From positions 1 through 64,000 of the forward strand of contig NZ_JABFDM010000001.1 in assembly GCF_013178945.1 (NCBI RefSeq): DNA of 64,000 bases, in the 5' to 3' direction. This DNA is from Bradyrhizobium aeschynomenes (GTDB taxonomy: Bacteria; Pseudomonadota; Alphaproteobacteria; Rhizobiales; Xanthobacteraceae). Position numbers and translations under genes: made by a program. The notes beneath the pieces are model-generated. The model was not told the origin of the DNA and did no database searches. It was given only the letters and a program-made list of their open reading frames with translations. The stretch's first letter is position 1. Each line of letters starts with the position of its first letter. This document shows positions 1 to 11,000 of the stretch, in pieces.

Positions 1-593
1 TGGGCCTCGTCGTCGACGAGATCATCGACATCGTCGAAGAGCGGCTCAACATCCAGGTCTCCGGCGCGCGGGACGGCATCCTCGGCTCGGCCGTGATCAA
101 GGGCCAGGCCACCGAGGTCATCGACGTCGGTCACTTCCTGCCGATGGCCTTCGCGGACTGGTTCATCCGCAAGGAGATGGCCACCGAGTCGCAGACGCAG
201 TCGGTGCTCTTGGTCGACGACTCGCCGTTCTTCCGCAACATGCTGGCGCCGGTGTTGAAGTCGGCCGGCTACAAGGTGCGCACCGCGGCATCCGCCATCG
301 AGGGCCTCGCCACGCTGCGCTCCGGGCACACCTTCGACATCGTCGTCACCGACATCGAGATGCCGGAGATGAACGGCTTCGAGTTCGCCGAGGCGATCCG
401 CTCCGACCAGAACCTGAACCAGCTGCCGGTCATCGCGGTGTCGTCGCTGGTCTCGCCGGCTGCGATCGAGCGCGGCCGCCAGGCCGGCCTGTACGACTAC
501 ATCGCCAAGTTCGACCGGCCTGGCCTGATCGCGGCGCTGAAGGAACAGATCGAGGAACGGGCGCGCGCCGAAGCCAATCGGCGGGCCGCGTGA
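1..593 (+). CDS. cheA: CheA chemotaxis histidine kinase, C-terminal part with fused receiver domain (5' end outside window)
   Basis: The frame is open from base 3, so only the last 196 residues are present. The first ~60 residues (containing VVDEIIDIVEER) look like the end of the CheW-like P5 coupling domain that docks CheA to chemoreceptors. A complete receiver domain follows from about residue 65: acidic pocket in LLVDDSP, phospho-acceptor Asp in VVTDIEMPEMNG, and a late Lys in YIAKFDR. CheA fused to a receiver is common in alphaproteobacteria, where the receiver can act as a phosphate sink or tune kinase output; that role is inferred here. cheW follows 25 bases downstream, so this is the first visible gene of a cheA-W-Y-B-R operon. 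The kinase core and Hpt domain cannot be checked. Confidence 0.92.
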   Translation, partial: GLVVDEIIDIVEERLNIQVSGARDGILGSAVIKGQATEVIDVGHFLPMAFADWFIRKEMATESQTQSVLLVDDSPFFRNMLAPVLKSAGYKVRTAASAIEGLATLRSGHTFDIVVTDIEMPEMNGFEFAEAIRSDQNLNQLPVIAVSSLVSPAAIERGRQAGLYDYIAKFDRPGLIAALKEQIEERARAEANRRAA

Positions 594-618
594 CAGGAAC
601 GGGCAGGAGTAGCGTGCG

Positions 619-1089
619 ATGAGCAGCAAGATTGAGACCACCGAGGGCGCAGCCGTCGAATACGTCACCGCGATGATCGGTGGACAATTGTTCGGCCTGC
701 CGATCTCGCGGGTGCAGGACGTGTTCATGCCGGAGCGGGTGACGCGGGTGCCGCTGTCGTCGGCCGAGATCGCCGGTGTGCTGAACCTGCGCGGCCGCAT
801 CGTGACCGTCGTCGACATGCGGGCGCGGCTGGGCCTTGCCAGGGCCGAGGACGGCAAGCCGCCGATGGCGGTCGGCGTCGACCTGCGCGGCGAGTCCTAC
901 GGCCTCTTGATCGACCAGATCGGCGAGGTGCTGCGGCTGCCGGAGGAGAGCCGGGAGGAGAACCCGGTGAACCTCGATCCGCGCATGGCGAAGCTCGCCG
1001 GCGGCGTGCACCGCCTCGATGGCCAGCTGATGGTCATCCTCGATGTCGATCGCGTGCTCGAGCTCGCTGCCGACAAGATGGCGGCCTGA
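619..1089 (+). CDS. cheW: CheW chemotaxis coupling protein
   Basis: Adaptor of 156 residues that links methyl-accepting chemoreceptors to CheA at the inner membrane. The whole protein is one CheW-like SH3-type fold: YVTAMIGGQLFGLPI at the start, the conserved VPLSSAEIAGVLNLRGRIV stretch near residues 47-65, and a closing VHRLDGQLMVILDVDRVL segment. The length is normal for the family. It lies between cheA and cheY, in the order usual for alphaproteobacterial chemotaxis operons. Nothing is missing or fused. Confidence 0.95.
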   Translation: MSSKIETTEGAAVEYVTAMIGGQLFGLPISRVQDVFMPERVTRVPLSSAEIAGVLNLRGRIVTVVDMRARLGLARAEDGKPPMAVGVDLRGESYGLLIDQIGEVLRLPEESREENPVNLDPRMAKLAGGVHRLDGQLMVILDVDRVLELAADKMAA

Positions 1090-1157
1090 GGCCGCAGCTT
1101 TGAGCGCAGCGACGCAAATGGCTTCGTTGCATTGGACCCCGATTCCGAGAGGCTGAT

Positions 1158-1523
1158 ATGAGAACCTGTTTGGTAGTTGACGATTCCAGCGTCATTCGAA
1201 AAGTGGCGCGGCGCATTCTCGAAGGTCTGGATTTCCAGATCGTCGAGGCGGAGGACGGCGAGCAGGCGCTGGAGATCTGCAAGCGCGGGCTGCCCGACGC
1301 CGTCCTGCTCGACTGGAACATGCCCGTCATGGACGGCTATGAGTTCCTCGGCAATCTCCGCCGCATGCCCGGCGGCGATGCGCCCAAGGTGGTGTTCTGC
1401 ACGACCGAGAACGACGTCGCACACATCGCGCGCGCGCTGCATGCCGGCGCCAACGAGTACATCATGAAGCCCTTCGACAAGGACATCGTGACAGCCAAAT
1501 TCCAGGAAGTCGGCCTGATCTGA
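1158..1523 (+). CDS. cheY: CheY-like single-domain response regulator
   Basis: Protein of 121 residues made only of a receiver domain. CheA phosphorylates such proteins, which then act on the flagellar motor switch or serve as phosphate sinks. Visible signature residues are the acidic pair in CLVVDDSS, the phospho-acceptor Asp in VLLDWNMPVMDG, the Thr in VFCTTEND and the Lys in IMKPFDK. Its place between cheW and cheB makes the chemotaxis assignment firm. Alphaproteobacteria often have several CheYs, and the sequence does not show which role this one has. Confidence 0.93.
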   Translation: MRTCLVVDDSSVIRKVARRILEGLDFQIVEAEDGEQALEICKRGLPDAVLLDWNMPVMDGYEFLGNLRRMPGGDAPKVVFCTTENDVAHIARALHAGANEYIMKPFDKDIVTAKFQEVGLI

Positions 1524-1596
1524 TCTCCGTCGGGTCGAGTAGCCCGTGCTCGTCCGGGCTTGCCGTCGCCCTCTGCCTCTGTCCTGTTGGTGAACT

Positions 1597-2790
1597 ATGA
1601 GCGTCGCGTTGGCCAGTTCTTCGATTCCAAGTTCGACCAGGCAGGAACCTCTCCGGGTGATGGTCGTGGACGATTCCGTCGTCATCCGCGGCATGATCTC
1701 GCGCTGGATCAGCTCCGAGCCGGACATGGTCGTGGCGGCGTCGCTCCGCACCGGCCTCGAGGCCGTCAACCAGATCGATCGCGTGAATCCCGACGTCGCC
1801 GTGCTCGACATCGAGATGCCCGAGCTCGACGGCATCGCGGCGCTGCCGAAGTTGCTTGCCAAGAAGAAGAACCTTGCCGTCATCATGGCCTCGACGTTGA
1901 CCCGCCGCAACGCGGAGATCAGCTTCAAGGCGCTGTCGCTCGGCGCGGCCGACTACATCCCCAAGCCCGAGAGCACGCGCGAGGCCTCGGCTGCGGACAA
2001 TTTCCACTACGATCTGATTCAGAAGATCCGCAATCTCGGCGCCAAGGCGCGCCGCGCCGCTCCCGTGCATCACGCCCCCGCGGCGACTCCGCACGTTCAC
2101 GAGCTCAGGCCGGCCGCGGTGCCGCGCCCGCTCGCCGCACCCGTTCCCGCGCATGCCGCACCCCATGTCCCGGCGCAGATCGCGCGGCGCGCCTTCAGCT
2201 CGCAGATGCCGAAGGTGCTGCTGATCGGATCGTCGACCGGCGGACCGCAGGCGCTGATGTCCGTCGTCACCGAGCTCGGTGCGGTGATCGATCGTTTCCC
2301 GGTGCTGATCACCCAGCACATGCCGCCGACCTTCACCACCATCCTGGCCGAGCATCTGGCGCGCTCGAGCCGCCGGCCGGCGCATGAGGCCATCGACGGC
2401 GAGGTCATCAAGCCGGGCCAAATCTATCTTGCGCCGGGCGGACGCCACATGCGCGTCGCACGCCATGGCGCCGACGCGGTCATCGCGCTCGACAACGGGC
2501 CGCCGGTGAATTTCTGCAAGCCGGCGGTGGATCCCCTGTTCACCTCGGCCGTCGACATCTGGCAAGGCGCGACGCTGGCCGTGATCCTGACCGGAATGGG
2601 CTCCGACGGCATGCGCGGCGGCAAGGACATCGTCGCGGCCGGTGGCAGCGTCATCGCGCAGGACGAGGCGACCAGCGTGGTCTGGGGCATGCCGGGCGCG
2701 GCCGCCAATGCCGGCATCTGCGCGGCCATCCTTCCCTTGAATCAGATTGCACCGAAGCTGGTCCGTCTGTTTGCTGGAGACCGTTCGTGA
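1597..2790 (+). CDS. cheB: CheB receptor methylesterase / glutamine deamidase with receiver domain
   Basis: A 397-residue two-domain protein that removes methyl groups from chemoreceptor glutamates during adaptation. The N-terminal receiver covers about residues 20-140 ([12 protein letters not shown]; phospho-Asp in [12 protein letters not shown]). A proline/alanine/histidine-rich linker of roughly 60 residues leads to the C-terminal esterase. The catalytic triad is visible as Ser in [12 protein letters not shown], His in [10 protein letters not shown] and Asp in [12 protein letters not shown]. The stop codon overlaps the GTG start of cheR by four bases (GTGA), so the two antagonistic adaptation enzymes are probably translationally coupled. 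Confidence 0.95.
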   Translation: MSVALASSSIPSSTRQEPLRVMVVDDSVVIRGMISRWISSEPDMVVAASLRTGLEAVNQIDRVNPDVAVLDIEMPELDGIAALPKLLAKKKNLAVIMASTLTRRNAEISFKALSLGAADYIPKPESTREASAADNFHYDLIQKIRNLGAKARRAAPVHHAPAATPHVHELRPAAVPRPLAAPVPAHAAPHVPAQIARRAFSSQMPKVLLIGSSTGGPQALMSVVTELGAVIDRFPVLITQHMPPTFTTILAEHLARSSRRPAHEAIDGEVIKPGQIYLAPGGRHMRVARHGADAVIALDNGPPVNFCKPAVDPLFTSAVDIWQGATLAVILTGMGSDGMRGGKDIVAAGGSVIAQDEATSVVWGMPGAAANAGICAAILPLNQIAPKLVRLFAGDRS

Positions 2791-3656
2791 CCCCCCTGGA
2801 CTATGAGTTCCTGCGTAAGCTCCTGAAGGACAGGTCCGGTCTCGACCTGTCGGCGGACAAGCAATATCTGGTCGAGAGCCGGCTGTTGCCGCTGGCCCGT
2901 CGCGCCAATCTTCCGGGCATCCCGGAGCTGGTGCAGAAGATGAAGAGCGGCGGCGAGCAGCTCACGACGCAGGTGGTCGAGGCCATGACCACCAACGAGA
3001 CGTTCTTCTTCCGCGACAAGATTCCGTTCGATCATCTGCGTGAAGGCATCCTGCCGGCGCTGATCCAGTCGCGCGCCAGCCGTCGTTCGCTGCGCATCTG
3101 GTCGGCCGCCTGCTCGACCGGACAGGAGCCGTATTCGATCGCGATGTGCCTGCGGGAGCATGGCGCGGCGCTCGCCGGCTGGCGTATCGAGATCATCGCC
3201 ACCGACCTGTCGCAGGAGGTGCTGGAGAAGTCGAAGGCCGGCCTCTACAGCCAGTTCGAAGTGCAGCGCGGCCTGCCGATCCAGCTGCTGGTGAAATACT
3301 TCACCCAGCTCGGCGAACTCTGGCAGCTCAGCGCCGACATCCGCGGCATGGTCCAGCATCGCCAGCTGAATTTGCTGCAGGACTTCTCGCATCTCGGCAA
3401 GTTCGACGTGATCTTCTGCCGCAACGTGCTGATCTATTTCGACCAGGAGACCAAGGCCTCGATCTTCGAGCGGATGGCCAAGGTGATGGAGCCCGACGGC
3501 ACGCTGCTGCTGGGTGCCGCCGAGTCGGTGGTTGGCATCACGGATGCGTTCAAGCCCAACCAGGAGCGGCGGGGTCTGTACCAGATCAATCCGGTCCGCA
3601 GTCCGCGCGGCGGCGCCGCGCTGCTGCCTGGCCTGAAGGTGGTCGCGGCGCGCTGA
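2787..3656 (+). CDS. cheR: CheR chemoreceptor methyltransferase
   Basis: S-adenosylmethionine-dependent methyltransferase of 289 residues that methylates glutamates on chemoreceptors, opposing CheB. An N-terminal helical domain is followed by the SAM-binding region ([17 protein letters not shown], near residues 104-120) and the family motif [10 protein letters not shown] near residue 210. The GTG start overlaps the cheB stop by four bases and is the only start that gives the full N-terminal domain. It is the last chemotaxis gene of the operon; 226 bases without a convincing gene separate it from kaiC. Confidence 0.95.
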   Translation: MTPLDYEFLRKLLKDRSGLDLSADKQYLVESRLLPLARRANLPGIPELVQKMKSGGEQLTTQVVEAMTTNETFFFRDKIPFDHLREGILPALIQSRASRRSLRIWSAACSTGQEPYSIAMCLREHGAALAGWRIEIIATDLSQEVLEKSKAGLYSQFEVQRGLPIQLLVKYFTQLGELWQLSADIRGMVQHRQLNLLQDFSHLGKFDVIFCRNVLIYFDQETKASIFERMAKVMEPDGTLLLGAAESVVGITDAFKPNQERRGLYQINPVRSPRGGAALLPGLKVVAAR

Positions 3657-3882
3657 TCGCGCGCCGTTCGCAAGGACGATCCCGATCCCCCGGGCCAGGG
3701 CTTTTCCCAAGCAGGGCTTTCCCAAGCCTTCGTCTTCAGCCGCCGACATACGCCGGCCGGCCATCGGCGGATCATTCGCAGACGCAAATCTTTCTCCCGG
3801 GGCTGGAACTTTTTTCGTCCTGGCGCGTCGATTCACGCCTTGGTGTGGCCGAAGCGTGTTGCCTTGATGGCAGGGGGAATGA

Positions 3883-5637
3883 ATGAAAACGAGCGTGCGT
3901 CCTCGAATCGTGACGCGGGATCTCCCTGTCATTGCGAAGTCACCGACCGGGATCGACGGCCTCGACGAGGTCACCTTCGGCGGTCTGCCGCAAGGCCGGC
4001 CGACGCTGCTGTGCGGCGCCGCCGGATGCGGCAAGACGTTGTTCGCAATGACGTTTCTCTACAACGGCGCGGTCGCCTATGACGAGCCGGGCGTGTTCAT
4101 CGCGTTCGAGGAGCAGCCCGAGGATCTGATCAAGAATGTCGGCTCGCTGAGCTACGACATCGAGCGGCTGATCGAGCAGAGGAAGATCGTCGTCGACCAC
4201 ATCCATCTCGACCGCAACGAGATCGAGGAGGCCGGCGATTATGATCTCGACGGCCTGTTCATCCGCATCGGGTTCGCAATCGATTCCGTCGGCGCCAAGC
4301 GCGTCGTGATCGACACGATCGAGACGCTGTTCGGCGGTCTCGACAACCAGGCCGTGCTGCGCTCCGAGCTGCGCCGCCTGTTCGAATGGCTGAAGAGCAA
4401 GGGCGTGACCGCCATCATCACCGGCGAGCGCGGCGACGGCACGCTCACCCGCTATGGTCTCGAGGAATATGTCGCCGACTGCGTGATCCTGCTCGACAAC
4501 CGCGTGCACGACCAGCTGTCGACGCGCCGGCTGCGCGTCGTGAAGTATCGCGGCACGGCGCACGGCACCAACGAATATCCCTTCATCATCGACCAGGAAG
4601 GCATCACCGTGATGCCGATCACCTCGTCGGGCCTGTCGCATGATGCCTCGACGGAGCGGGTCTCGACCGGCATCGCCGATCTCGACGAGATGCTTGAGGG
4701 CCGTGGCTACTACAAGGGCTCGAGCATCCTGATCTCGGGCATGGCCGGTGCCGGCAAGTCGACGGTCTCGGCGCATTTTGCCAACTCGATCTGTGCCGCC
4801 GGACAGCGCTGCATCTACTTCGCGCTCGAGGAATCGCCGCAGCAGATCGTGCGCAACATGCGATCGGTCGGACTCGACCTGCAGCAATGGGTCGATCGCG
4901 GCCTGCTGCGCTTCTCGGCGCGCCGTCCGAACCTCTACGGGCTGGAGACTCACCTCGCGGCCATGCACCGTGAGGTGAAGGAGTTTGATCCCGCCGCCGT
5001 GGTGGTCGACCCGATCTCGTCATTGATGGGCGCCGGACTTGCCGGCGACGTGCATTCGATGACGCTGCGGCTGATCGACTTCCTGAAGTCGCGTGGGGTG
5101 ACCGCACTCTTCACCAATCTCGGCGCCGGCAGCGCGGAGACGGCGCCCACCGAGATGCAGATCTCCTCGCTCACCGACACCTGGCTGCTGCTCTACAATC
5201 GCGAGAGCAACGGCGAGCACAATCGCCAGCTCTATCTGTTGAAGTCGCGCGGCATGGCCCACTCCAACCAGGTGCGCGAGTTCCTGATGAGCGGCGACGG
5301 CATCGCGTTGCGCGAGGTCTATTTGGGTCCCGAGGGCGTGCTCACGGGATCGGCCCGGGTGGCCCAGGAGGTCAGGGATCGTGCCGACCGCCTGCTGCGC
5401 ACGCAGGACTTGGAACGCCGCACGCGGGAGATCGAGCGCCGCCGGCGCGAGATCGCGGCGCAGATCGAAACGCTGAAGGCGCAGCTTGCCAGCGAGGAGG
5501 GGGAGATGGAGCTTCTGAACCTGGAAGGCGCCGCCCGCGAGGATCAGCGCTCCGCCGATCGCATCGCAATGGTGCAGAGCCGCTCGTCGAAGCGAGCGGT
5601 GAGCTCGCCGTCGAATCCGATGGCATCAGGCAAATGA
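3883..5637 (+). CDS. kaiC: KaiC-type double RecA-like ATPase/autokinase
   Basis: A 584-residue protein with two tandem RecA-like domains, as in the circadian ATPase KaiC. The first has Walker A GAAGCGKT at residues 45-52 and the catalytic glutamate pair at 76-77. The second has Walker [10 protein letters not shown] at 286-294 and EE at 316-317. The phosphorylation-site region reads MQISSLTDT (residues 425-433), so the Ser431/Thr432 pair of Synechococcus KaiC corresponds to Ser428/Ser429. Residues ~490-560 form a charged, probably coiled-coil tail unlike the short cyanobacterial A-loop. It overlaps kaiB by four bases (ATGA). No kaiA is present, which fits KaiC homologues of purple bacteria and rhizobia that act as a timer or stress switch rather than a self-sustained oscillator (family knowledge). 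Confidence 0.93.
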   Translation: MKTSVRPRIVTRDLPVIAKSPTGIDGLDEVTFGGLPQGRPTLLCGAAGCGKTLFAMTFLYNGAVAYDEPGVFIAFEEQPEDLIKNVGSLSYDIERLIEQRKIVVDHIHLDRNEIEEAGDYDLDGLFIRIGFAIDSVGAKRVVIDTIETLFGGLDNQAVLRSELRRLFEWLKSKGVTAIITGERGDGTLTRYGLEEYVADCVILLDNRVHDQLSTRRLRVVKYRGTAHGTNEYPFIIDQEGITVMPITSSGLSHDASTERVSTGIADLDEMLEGRGYYKGSSILISGMAGAGKSTVSAHFANSICAAGQRCIYFALEESPQQIVRNMRSVGLDLQQWVDRGLLRFSARRPNLYGLETHLAAMHREVKEFDPAAVVVDPISSLMGAGLAGDVHSMTLRLIDFLKSRGVTALFTNLGAGSAETAPTEMQISSLTDTWLLLYNRESNGEHNRQLYLLKSRGMAHSNQVREFLMSGDGIALREVYLGPEGVLTGSARVAQEVRDRADRLLRTQDLERRTREIERRRREIAAQIETLKAQLASEEGEMELLNLEGAAREDQRSADRIAMVQSRSSKRAVSSPSNPMASGK

Positions 5638-5930
5638 CGGCGACAGCAATGGAACAGGATGGCTATAATCTGCGGCTCTACGTTGCGGGCCAGACGCCAA
5701 AATCGCTGGCCGCGCTCGCCAACCTCAAGAAGCTGTGCGAGACGCATCTGCCCGGCCGCTACACGATCGAGGTGATTGATCTGATGAAGGATCCTGCGCT
5801 GGCGCAGCGCGATCAGATCGTCGCCATTCCGACGCTGATCCGGCAACTGCCCGAGCCGCTCAAGCGCATCATCGGCGACCTCTCCAATGCGGAGAAGGTG
5901 CTGGTCGGTCTGGACATTGCTCCGAGCTGA
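5634..5930 (+). CDS. kaiB: KaiB, thioredoxin-like clock partner of KaiC
   Basis: A 98-residue KaiB homologue. Recognisable segments are [12 protein letters not shown] near the N terminus, [13 protein letters not shown] in the middle, and [14 protein letters not shown] near residue 65, the region that refolds when KaiB binds KaiC. The ATG overlaps the kaiC stop (ATGA), so production is probably coupled to KaiC. A sensor kinase starts 11 bases downstream. In cyanobacteria KaiB-KaiC complexes signal through the kinases SasA and CikA; the adjacent HWE kinase may be the output partner here, by gene order only. Confidence 0.93.
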   Translation: MTATAMEQDGYNLRLYVAGQTPKSLAALANLKKLCETHLPGRYTIEVIDLMKDPALAQRDQIVAIPTLIRQLPEPLKRIIGDLSNAEKVLVGLDIAPS

Positions 5931-5941
5931 ACGGAGGACGC

Positions 5942-7429
5942 GTGGCGGCTAAAGATGTGATGCAGGCGGCCCGGCCGCGCAACGAGGCGGAGGAGACCGT
6001 CGAGGCGATCCATCGCGGCAATGTCGATGCCGTGGTGGTGCAGGGCCCGAGTGGACCCCAGATCATCATGCTGCAGGGTGCCGACGCGCCCTATCATGTC
6101 CTGGTCGAGCGCATGAGCGACGGCGCGCTGACGCTCGATGCAGACGGCAGTATCGTCTACGTCAACTCGCGGCTGTGTGCGCTGACGGGGCTTAGTGCGC
6201 AGCAATTGGTGGGGCGCAGCTTCGCCTCGTTGTTCGCCGGCCCGGTGCCGCAGCAGCGCGCCGACGACGCGGTGAGCGATGCGCAGTTGCGCCGCTCCGA
6301 CAGCGACGGCCTGCCGGTGTCGGTGTGGATGCGGCAGATGGCGATGGGGGGCGTCGCCGCCACCCTGGTGACGCTGACCGACATGTCGATCCAGCGCCGT
6401 GCCGAGGAGGTTGCCACCGCCGAGCGCTTCGCGCGCTCGATCCTGGAGCAGGCCACCGATGCCGTGGTCGTGCTGGCGCTGGACGGACGGATAACCCATG
6501 CGAGCTGGGTCGCCGAGCAGCTCGCGGAGCGCTCACCGGTCGGGCAGCTGTTCTCGGAGGCCTTTCCGCTCGATGCCCAGAGTGCGAGCCAGCAGGGCAC
6601 CCTGACCCGCTTCTCACGCGAGAGTCTCGATCGGGCGCTGGCCACCAAGCCCTTCCACGGCGTCGAGGTCGCCCTGCGCAACGAGCGCATGTCCGGTCGC
6701 TCGTTTCTGCTGTCCGGCGGGCCGCTGGTCAACGACGCCAAGGACACCGTGGGCTCGATCATCACCCTGACCGACATCACCGAGCGCAAGCGGGCTGAAG
6801 AGCAGCAGACCATGCTGGTCGCGGAGCTGAACCATCGCGTCAAGAACATCCTGGCCATCGTGCAGTCCGTGGCCGGCCAGACGCTGCGCACCTCGCCGTC
6901 GCTGCCGGCCTTCAACAAGGCGTTCTCCGGGCGGATCCAGGCGGTGTCGATCGCGCACGACATCCTGACCCAGACGCGCTGGATCGGCATCGGCTTCAAC
7001 GAGCTGCTCACCACCGTGCTGGCGCCCTACGGCGTCGGCGAAGGCCGCATTGCGATCGAAGGGCCTCCGGTGCTGCTGGAGGCGCGGCTGGTGCTGCCGC
7101 TGTCGATGGTGCTGCACGAACTCGCGACCAATGCCTCGAAATATGGTGCGCTGTCCGCGCCCCTGGGGCAGGTCACGATCTCCTGGCGACGGTGCGACGA
7201 CCGCAACAGGCTGGAGCTGGTCTGGATCGAACGCGGCGGCCCGCGCGTGGAACGCAGCGGAACGCGCGGCTTCGGCACCACCCTGATCGACCGCGTCGTC
7301 CGCTTCGATCTCGACGGTGAAGCCGCGCTGGATTTCGAGCCCGAAGGGATCCACTGCAGGCTCACTTTCGCGCTGACGGCCGAGACGTCCCCCGAACATC
7401 CGCCCGCCTCGGCCGTGCAGCCGGATTAG
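5942..7429 (+). CDS. PAS-domain HWE/HisKA_2-family sensor histidine kinase
   Basis: Cytoplasmic kinase of 495 residues with no clear membrane segment. A short N-terminal region (EETVEAIHRGNVDAVVVQGP) is followed by two PAS-like regions at about residues 55-155 and 160-285; the second ends in the PAC-type LTDITERKRAEE. The phospho-acceptor box is AELNHRVKNILAIVQSV near residues 298-314, typical of HWE/HisKA_2 kinases. The ATP lid region shows HELATNASKYGAL, the LVWIERGGP element and GFGTTLID. The GTG start lies 11 bases after kaiB, so it probably belongs to the kaiCB operon. The nearest free-standing receiver is at 12158-12538, beyond an accessory-looking insert; that pairing is only a suggestion. 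Confidence 0.9.
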   Translation: MAAKDVMQAARPRNEAEETVEAIHRGNVDAVVVQGPSGPQIIMLQGADAPYHVLVERMSDGALTLDADGSIVYVNSRLCALTGLSAQQLVGRSFASLFAGPVPQQRADDAVSDAQLRRSDSDGLPVSVWMRQMAMGGVAATLVTLTDMSIQRRAEEVATAERFARSILEQATDAVVVLALDGRITHASWVAEQLAERSPVGQLFSEAFPLDAQSASQQGTLTRFSRESLDRALATKPFHGVEVALRNERMSGRSFLLSGGPLVNDAKDTVGSIITLTDITERKRAEEQQTMLVAELNHRVKNILAIVQSVAGQTLRTSPSLPAFNKAFSGRIQAVSIAHDILTQTRWIGIGFNELLTTVLAPYGVGEGRIAIEGPPVLLEARLVLPLSMVLHELATNASKYGALSAPLGQVTISWRRCDDRNRLELVWIERGGPRVERSGTRGFGTTLIDRVVRFDLDGEAALDFEPEGIHCRLTFALTAETSPEHPPASAVQPD

Positions 7430-8037
7430 AGCATGATGTGTTTCTTCGGAATCGCATCATGACGGCATGACGCACCTTTTCGATCCCGCAGCTTCGAGGT
7501 CAGCCCCGCTCTCACCCTCCCCTGGAGGGCAGGGCTATCGCATATGGTCAATCTGAGTGTGTCGCGAAACCGTTTCCACATCGTCATGCCCGGGCTCGGT
7601 CCCGGGCATCCACGTCGTTCTCAGCTGCTGGACGACGTGGATGGCCGGGACAAGCCCGGCCATGACGGCGCGGAGGGAGATGGGTGCAAAACATCGATCG
7701 CCATATGCGATAGCCCTGCCCTGGAGGGGGGAGGGTCGGCTCACATGGAGCGCAGCGTAATGTGAGCCGGGGTGGGGTGATCCCTCCACTTGCACCGGTT
7801 TCGCGGAGAGATCACCCCACCCCGCTCGCCCGCTTCGCGTGCGATCGACCCTCCCCCTCCAGGGGAGGGTAAGACAGAATTCGCGGGCCTTCCGTCGCCC
7901 CTATCAGCACGTTGGCGATCAGAGCATGATGCGTTTCCACATCATCGCATCATCCTCCAGAGGCTGGTGCGGGAACCCGCATGCTTCCGGAGGGAACATG
8001 CGGGCCGTCGAAGGGGACGATGATGGACGAAGGTTCG
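7430..8037. repeat. Gene-free repeat region: REP hairpins inside a 22-base inverted repeat, then a long palindrome
   Basis: No gene is supported in these 608 bases. A perfect 22-base inverted repeat has arms at 7526-7547 and 7701-7722 (core CTATCGCATATGG). Between the arms lie two REP-like hairpins, ATGCCCGGG...CCCGGGCAT at 7586-7609 and GGCCGGG...CCCGGCC near 7641-7662. Positions 7722-7870 form a longer imperfect palindrome (GGGGGGAGGGTCGGC at one end, GACCCTCCCCCTCC at the other). Short open frames here are by-products of the symmetry. Related elements occur elsewhere in the window. Confidence 0.8.
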
Positions 8038-11000
8038 CTAACCTTCGATGCGTTCGACCGAGTCGACCGATGAATTGACGCGCAAATGAGCCATGATCGC
8101 GCTCAGATGCCTCAGGTCGTAGACATCCAGGTCGACGATGAGCTCGTTGAAGCCCAGAGAACGACGCGTGGAGATGTTATCAATGTTGCCGTCCTGCTCG
8201 TTGATCACCGAGGCTATGGCGGCCAGGTTTCCCGGCTCGTCGACATATCTAACGAGAATGCGCGCCGGAAAGCGGCAGGGGCCGGCGTCGCTTTCCTCCC
8301 AGTGGGCGTCGACCCAGCGTTCAGGCTCGCCCTCGAACTTCTCCAGCGATCTGGATTGAATCGGATAGATGGTGAGCCCCTCGTTCCGAGTGACGATTCC
8401 GACGATGCGCTCGCCCGGCAGCGCACCGCCCTGAGGCGCGAACTTGACGGGCAAGCCGGATTTGAGGTCTCCGATCGAGGTAGATCTCCAGCCGCTTGTC
8501 CGATTTTCCTGCGTCGTGAAGAACTGTACTCTGATCGCAACGCCCTTCTTTCCGCCGGGACGGAGACCTTGATCTTCCTGGTAATCGGGATAGATCGCTC
8601 GTGCGACATTGGACGCCTTGATCTCTCCGCGCCCCACGGCTGCCATCACCTCGTCGACCGAGCCGCGGCGCAGTCGGGGGAGCGCTCCCTTCAGCTTGTA
8701 GTCGACAAAATCGAGCTTGATCCGCTCGAAAAATCTCTCGACGATACGCCGGCCCAGGTCGGCGTATTGCTCATCGACCGCTTTGCGGGTCGCTCTCCGG
8801 ATCGCTGCCCGCGCCTTGCGTGTCCGCGCAAGCGTCTCCCATGCAGCTGGCGGCGCAGTCTGCGCGTCGGATATCAGCACCTCGACGGCGTTCTCATTTT
8901 CGAGCTCCGTCGACAGCGCCGCGAACTCTCCGTTGATCTTGCAGCCCACAGCACTGTTGCCCACGTTCGTGTGAACTGCGTAGGCGAAGTCGATGGCTGA
9001 CGCGCCCCGCGGCAGTGCGATCAGCTTGCCTTTCGGAGTGAAGCAGAAGACCTGATCGCGAAAGAGCTCGAGCTTGGTATGCTTGCGGAAGTCTTCGGTG
9101 TCCGCGTGCTGCGAGAGAGCACCGATCGTCTGACGCAACGAAGCGAATGCATCCGATTCCTGCTTCGACGGCCTGCCGAACGAGTCCGCATCGCTCTCAA
9201 AGGAAGACGCTGTCGTCCCGAGTTCGGCTATGAAATCCCCCTCGTCGGTTCGGATCTGCAGCTCGATGCGTTGCTTGCCTGGGCCGATCACCGTGGTGTG
9301 AATGGCGCGATAGTCCATCTCCGTCGGTGTGGAGATGGTGTCCACGAAATTGCCGGGGACGACCGGCCAGACGGTGTGAACGATGCCGAGCGCCCGGTAG
9401 CACGACGCGTGATCCTGCGTAATGATGCGGAACGCATAGTGGGTGAGCTGCTCGAAACCGAGCGATCGGCGCTGCATTTCGAGCCAGATCGCGAATGGCT
9501 TCTTGCGTCGTCCGATGACCCGGGCCGCCAGTCCGCGCTCCCGGAACTTCGTTGCCAGCTGGCTTTCGACCTCGGTGATCAGGTCGGGATTTCGCGCTGT
9601 GATCGCGTCGAGCCGCTGGAGCAGCAGACCATATGCGCTTGGATCGATCGCGCGAAAGGACAGGTCTTCGAGCTCCTCGCGCATTTCCTGCATGCCGACG
9701 CGGCCGGCGAGCGGTGCGTAGATTTCGAGCGTCTCTTGTGCAAGACGAAACTGGGCCGCCTCCGGCATCCGCTCCAGACCTCGCATCTCGTGAAGTCGAG
9801 CAGCCAGCTTGACCAGGAGGACCCTCACGTCGCCGGCGATTGCGACGAGGAGCTTCCGCAGGTTCTCCGATTGCTCGGACGCCTGCGGAACAAGCTCCAG
9901 CTTCCGCATTCGCTTGAGGCCGTCCACCAGCTGACCCACCTCACGCCCGAACAACTCCTCAATCTCGCCTACCTCGATGCGCGCGGCTTCCGTCTCGGCG
10001 CTGCCGCCGTGAATGAGCGCGGCGACGATCGTCGCATCGTCCAGCCGCTGGTCGCAGACGAGCTTTGCGATCGCTGCCGGTGACGATTGCCTGCCCTCCG
10101 GCGCAGTCCGATGAGTTCTTCCATTGAGCGTGCCGTAGCGATACGCGCGTCGGATCAAGTTCTCGTCCGTCCTTGGATTATAGGTTCGTATCTGCTCGAC
10201 GAGCTGGTCGATTTCGGCGGTGTCTTCCTGATCTCCTTCGCTCGTGTCGTCAAATGCGGGCTGTTCATCGATTGGAGCGCTCTGGCTCGCCGTTTCGATC
10301 GAGATCCTGCGCGCCGGAGTGCCCGGCGGGCTATCGATGGCCTCGATATCGTGAAGAGCGCTTCCAAGCCGGGCAAGGGCTTCGCTCGCTCGGCGAGCGA
10401 GCTCCTCCGATCGACCCCTTCCGGTGAACGCCCTGATGACGTCGAAGGGAAGCAGGACCTTGATCCGCGATGAGCCGAGATGCTCGACTTCGATGGCTCC
10501 GAGCGCAGACGCCACATCGTCTCCCAGGCCGGCGTCTCGTGCCAGGCGCCTGAAGGCGATCATGAGCTGTTGCCGCGTGAGGGTGCCGTAACGCCAAGCG
10601 TCCGCATCCTCCGGGCCAAATCTGCGGCGCATGAACGCGAACGCGTCACCGACGAGTGCGAACACGTCTTGATCCGGTATTCCCAGAGCCAGATCGAGAC
10701 CGGTGAGCGGCATCACGCCGAGCATCTCATCCCGCTCCGGTCCGAGCTTGATCCAGATGTCGGCCGGTGTGCCGATCAGAGCCGAGTTCTTCCAGATGAA
10801 GACATCGGTCCACGGCTCATGGAGCGCGACGATCCGGTGCTGCTCCGGGGGCAGGCGAAGGATGCCGCCGGACTCGAACACATCGAAGCCGACGATCTCT
10901 CCCGAATGGTCGGCTTCCACCGAACAAATCGCCGTGTACCACGCGTTCGACTGCGGGCTGGCGACAAAGCAGGGGAGAGCAAACCCCCTCGAGGACAGCG

